A DNA stretch of 64,000 bases. Source: Candidatus Amarolinea dominans. Lineage in GTDB: Bacteria > Chloroflexota > Anaerolineae > SSC4 > Amarolineaceae. The notes beneath the pieces are model-generated. The model was not told the origin of the DNA, ran no database searches, and saw only the letters and a program-made list of their open reading frames with translations. The first letter of the stretch is position 1. Each line of letters begins with the position of its first letter. The stretch spans positions 124,001-188,000 of the forward strand of contig JADJYJ010000004.1 in assembly GCA_016719785.1 (NCBI GenBank), given 5' to 3'. Of the stretch, positions 61,330 through 64,000 are shown one piece after another. A program made the position numbers and the translations under genes.

Positions 61330-62358
61330 TCAAGCGATGATGACACGCGGCCCGGCGCCCGACCAGGGCATCACACGACCGATAATGTAGGCATCCGCGC
61401 CCAGGGCCTGGCGCACAGCAGCAACGGCGTCTGGCGCGACCACGATGACCATGCCAACGCCCATGTTGAAGGTGCGGAACATGTCGTCGTCCGGCACCTC
61501 ACCCAAACGGCGGATCAGCTCAAAGATGGGCGGCGCGGGCCAGGCGCCGGCTTCGATCCCTGCGCCCAGGCCAGCGGGCAGGCTGCGCGGCACATTGTCC
61601 AGCAACCCGCCGCCGGTGATGTGCGCCATCGCTTCGATGACCACCCCGGCCGCCCAAAGTCGCTCCACCTCCGGCAGGTAGCAGCGATGGACCAGCAGCA
61701 GCGCGTCGCCGATGCTGCGCCCGGAGCCCAACTCCGGGTGCGGCGCGGCCCAATCCAAGCCGGCAAGCACGCGCCGCGCCAACGAAAAGCCGTTGGTATG
61801 CAAGCCATTGCTGAGCAGGCCCATCAGCACGTCGCCCACCTGCACGTCGCGGCCATCCACGATGCGGCTGCGCTCGACCACGCCGACGATCGTGCCGGCG
61901 ACATCGAACTCGCCTGCCTGATAAACGCCGGGCATCTCGGCCGTTTCGCCGCCCAGCAGCACACAGCCCACGGCCCGGCACGCGTCCGCCATCCCGGTGA
62001 CTACGGCCGCCACTTCTGCCGGCGCCAGCCGGCTGGCCGCGATGTAATCGAGAAAAAAGAGCGGCCGGCCGCCCTGCACCAGAATGTCGTTGACACAATG
62101 ATTGACCAGGTCCGCGCCGATGGTGTCAAAACGCTGCATCTGCGCGGCCACCTTGACCTTGGTGCCCACCCCATCGGTAGAGGCCACCAACACCGGCGCG
62201 GTCATCGTCTGCAGCGCCGCCGCGTCGAACAACCCGCCGAACGCACCGATGCCGGCCAACACAGCCGGGGTATACGTGGCCTGCACGGCCGCCCTCATCA
62301 GCGCCACCGCCCGATTGCCCGCCTCGATGTCAACCCCCGCGTCTTGATACGTCGTCAT
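61330..62358 (-). CDS. purM: Phosphoribosylformylglycinamidine cyclo-ligase
   Basis: 342 residues. YQDAGVDIEAGNRAVALMRA, STDGVGTKVKVA, DLVNHCVNDILVQGGRPLFFLDY, MGLLSNGLHTNGFSLAR, AHITGGGLLDNVPRSLP and VGMVIVVAPD are all PurM motifs, in order. It makes AIR from FGAM. The gene is adjacent to purN (137 bases) and purD (234 bases) on the same strand. Confidence 0.96.
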   Translation of the reverse strand: MTTYQDAGVDIEAGNRAVALMRAAVQATYTPAVLAGIGAFGGLFDAAALQTMTAPVLVASTDGVGTKVKVAAQMQRFDTIGADLVNHCVNDILVQGGRPLFFLDYIAASRLAPAEVAAVVTGMADACRAVGCVLLGGETAEMPGVYQAGEFDVAGTIVGVVERSRIVDGRDVQVGDVLMGLLSNGLHTNGFSLARRVLAGLDWAAPHPELGSGRSIGDALLLVHRCYLPEVERLWAAGVVIEAMAHITGGGLLDNVPRSLPAGLGAGIEAGAWPAPPIFELIRRLGEVPDDDMFRTFNMGVGMVIVVAPDAVAAVRQALGADAYIIGRVMPWSGAGPRVIIA

Positions 62359-62592
62359 CTCATTCCTGCCTCAGCCAAAGAGAGATCAGGGATCAGAGAC
62401 CAGAGACCGGGTGTGTGGAAGGCGGAAGTTTCCCGGTCCTGAGTCTCCAATCTCCGATCTCCAATCTCCGATCTCCGCTCTCCAATCTCCACCCTTTGCC
62501 ACGAATGACGCCCATTGACACAGGGACAATTCGTGAGAATTCGTGTAATTCGTGGCAAAAAACTCCTTGCGCTCTCCGATCTCCGATCTCCC
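62359..62592. repeat. Low-complexity spacer with octamer repeats
   Basis: Multiple TCTCCGATCTCC/ATCTCCAATC-type octamers (about 62440-62490 and 62575-62592) and nested ATTCGTG repeats (62527-62560). Related octamers occur near 6140-6175 and 46384-46400. No gene seen. Confidence 0.6.
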
Positions 62593-63873
62593 TCAACTCC
62601 CAATATCTCTCCTAAAATGCATTCCCTCGAAATGAATCTGCTCCATCCCGCCATAGGCGCGACGCCGGGCTTCATCGAAGTCCGCGCCGGCGCCGGTGAC
62701 GGCCAGCACGCGGCCGCCGTGGGTTAGCAGGCGTTCGCCCTCGCGCCGGGCGCCGGCCTGAAAGACCTGTACGCCCGGCAGGGCGTTGGCCGCTTCCACG
62801 CCGGTGATGGGATCGCCCTGCGGATACGCGCCAGGATAGCCGGCCGCGGCCGCGACGACGGTGACGGCTGCGCCCGCCTTCCAGCGCAGCTTGCACGCGG
62901 CCAGGCGCCCGTCCAGGCAGGCGTCGAAGACATCCAGCAGGTCGTTTGCGAGCAGAGGCAGAATGACCTGGGTTTCGGGGTCGCCGAAGCGCACGTTGAA
63001 CTCCAGCACGCGCAGGCCAGCCGGCGTGAGCATCAGCCCGGCGTAGAGCACGCCCACAAACGGAGTACCCTGGGCCGCCAGTCCATCCAGCGCGGGCTGC
63101 AGCACGGTGCGCACGGTTTGATCTACCAGGGCTGCGGTCAGGCGGGGCGCGGGTGCGAAAGCGCCCATGCCGCCGGTGTTCGGTCCGCGGTCGCCATCGG
63201 CCACGCGCTTGTGATCCTGCGCCGGCAGCATCGGCGCCACCGTCGTGCCATCACAAAAGGCCAACAGCGACACCTCCGATCCAACCAGGCGCTCCTCGAT
63301 CACAATCAGGTCGCCGGCCTCGCCGAACACGCGGGCGCGCAGCATATCGAACACGGCCTGCTCCGCGTGCAGCATGTCATCGCAGACGATGACCCCCTTG
63401 CCCGCGGCCAGACCGCTGGCCTTCACCACCAACGGTCGCTCGACCTGGCGCACATACTCAAGCGCAGCCTCGTAGTCATCGAAAATGGCATAGCCGGCCG
63501 TGGGGATACCGGTTTCCCACATGAAGTCCTTGGCAAAGGCTTTGGAGCTTTCCAACTGCGCGGCGGCTTGGGTGGGGCCAAAGATGCGCAGTCCCGCGGC
63601 CTGAAAGAGGTCTACGATGCCGGCTGCCAGGGGCGCCTCAGGGCCAACGACGGTCAAATCCACCGCGTGGCTCTGCGCGAACGCCAGCAGCGCAGGGCCA
63701 TCCGCGGCGTCGAGCGCCACATTCTGAATGACGCCAACGAGGTCCGTGCCTCCGTTGCCCGGCGCCACCCAAATCTGTCCGACGTGCGCTGACTGCGCCA
63801 GCTTCCAGGCCAGGGCATGTTCACGCCCGCCGGAACCAATCAGCAGAATCGTGCGCTTGGCGGCGTCATCCAT
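62593..63873 (-). CDS. purD: Phosphoribosylamine-glycine ligase
   Basis: 426 residues with the ATP-grasp pattern: LLIGSGGREHALAWKLAQS, VVGPEAPLAAGIVDLF, VKASGLAAGKGVIVCDD, FCDGTTVAPMLPAQDHKR, GGMGAFAPAP and FNVRFGDPETQVILPLL. It joins phosphoribosylamine to glycine. Its start lies inside the end of a preceding minus-strand frame. Confidence 0.96.
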   Translation of the reverse strand: MDDAAKRTILLIGSGGREHALAWKLAQSAHVGQIWVAPGNGGTDLVGVIQNVALDAADGPALLAFAQSHAVDLTVVGPEAPLAAGIVDLFQAAGLRIFGPTQAAAQLESSKAFAKDFMWETGIPTAGYAIFDDYEAALEYVRQVERPLVVKASGLAAGKGVIVCDDMLHAEQAVFDMLRARVFGEAGDLIVIEERLVGSEVSLLAFCDGTTVAPMLPAQDHKRVADGDRGPNTGGMGAFAPAPRLTAALVDQTVRTVLQPALDGLAAQGTPFVGVLYAGLMLTPAGLRVLEFNVRFGDPETQVILPLLANDLLDVFDACLDGRLAACKLRWKAGAAVTVVAAAAGYPGAYPQGDPITGVEAANALPGVQVFQAGARREGERLLTHGGRVLAVTGAGADFDEARRRAYGGMEQIHFEGMHFRRDIGS

Positions 63874-64000
63874 AAGCTTACTCCGTCTTGCTCGATGTTG
63901 CGCGTCAACAGAAGTCCCTGGCTGCGCATTTTGGCATAGATCGCGGCTTCTTTGATGATCGGTGATATTACGACGTTATACTCCAATTCGACATCACACG
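63840..64000 (-). CDS. Possible nucleotidyltransferase-domain protein, C-terminal end (partial)
   Basis: The minus-strand frame is open from the window edge to a stop at 63840-63842 and reads DVELEYNVVISPIIKEAAIY, then LLTRNIEQDGVSLW. The EYNVVISP and IxxDGVSLW segments resemble the end of minimal (MNT-like) nucleotidyltransferases. It overlaps the purD start by 34 bases. The call rests on about 50 residues. Confidence 0.45.
   Translation of the reverse strand, partial: CDVELEYNVVISPIIKEAAIYAKMRSQGLLLTRNIEQDGVSLWMTPPSARFC

Noticed and set aside
62359..62592. A small RNA or gene in the purD-purM gap
   Set aside because: The sequence is dominated by octamer repeats and shows no stable structure or start signal that I could identify.

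Overview
The window is about 64 kb of high-GC bacterial DNA. It contains no rRNA, tRNA, CRISPR array, plasmid or phage functions that I can see. Gene order (Asp23-DAK2-DegV-RecG-CoaD; YceD-L32-FabD-FabG-Asp23-NusB), zinc-type L28 and L32, and very large secreted proteins with TP-rich linkers, DUF11, SdrD-like, FG-GAP and lamin-tail domains together suggest a member of the Chloroflexota, Anaerolineae-like. That placement is an inference; there is no phylogenetic marker to test here.

Layout. 1-1.8 kb: start of an M16 peptidase, a flippase-like membrane protein and a SWIM zinc-finger protein. 2.1-4.7 kb: a PHA-granule-like set (phasin, PhaR-type regulator, patatin-like lipase). 4.8-6.1 kb: a lipoprotein with a GH-A-like fold. 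6.2-9 kb: a frameshifted SCP2 lipid-carrier gene next to a 731-residue acyl-ACP-reductase-like protein with a C-terminal membrane anchor. 9.4-10.8 kb: a CsoR-type regulator with two thioredoxins. 10.9-20.8 kb: one 3,282-residue surface protein containing a tandem duplication with a period of exactly 1,899 bp. 21-25 kb: a His-rich membrane protein, a class V aminotransferase, rlmN and rpmB. 25-38 kb: housekeeping genes for fatty-acid uptake and synthesis, RecG, CoaD, ribosomal proteins, NusB, then a cyclic-2,3-DPG-synthetase-like GTPase and arginase. 38.8-40.8 kb: an acyl/acetyl-CoA synthetase. 40.8-42.4 kb: a small toxin-antitoxin-like island bounded by 109-bp direct repeats. 42.5-49.8 kb: secreted proteins, a GH57-like enzyme, an AlkD-like protein and modBA without modC. 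49.9-58.6 kb: a minus-strand run of a double membrane-fusion protein, two ABC ATPases, one ABC-2 permease, an Fe-S protein and a cysteine-desulfurase-like enzyme. 59-64 kb: purH, purN, purM, purD and the tail of a possible nucleotidyltransferase.

Regulation is unusually readable. Nine promoters resemble the sigma-70 consensus and all have a spacer of exactly 17 bp; one has a CsoR-like inverted repeat directly after its -10 box. Intergenic DNA carries several repeat families: a MITE with 16-bp inverted repeats and a 9-bp target duplication, a palindromic element of about 70 bp in three copies, and smaller hairpins.

The strongest candidates for new biology are the anchored reductase plus SCP2 pair, the phasin/PhaR pair sharing a C-terminal motif without a synthase nearby, the exporter with a tandem-fused adaptor, and the repeat-bounded BrnTA-like island.
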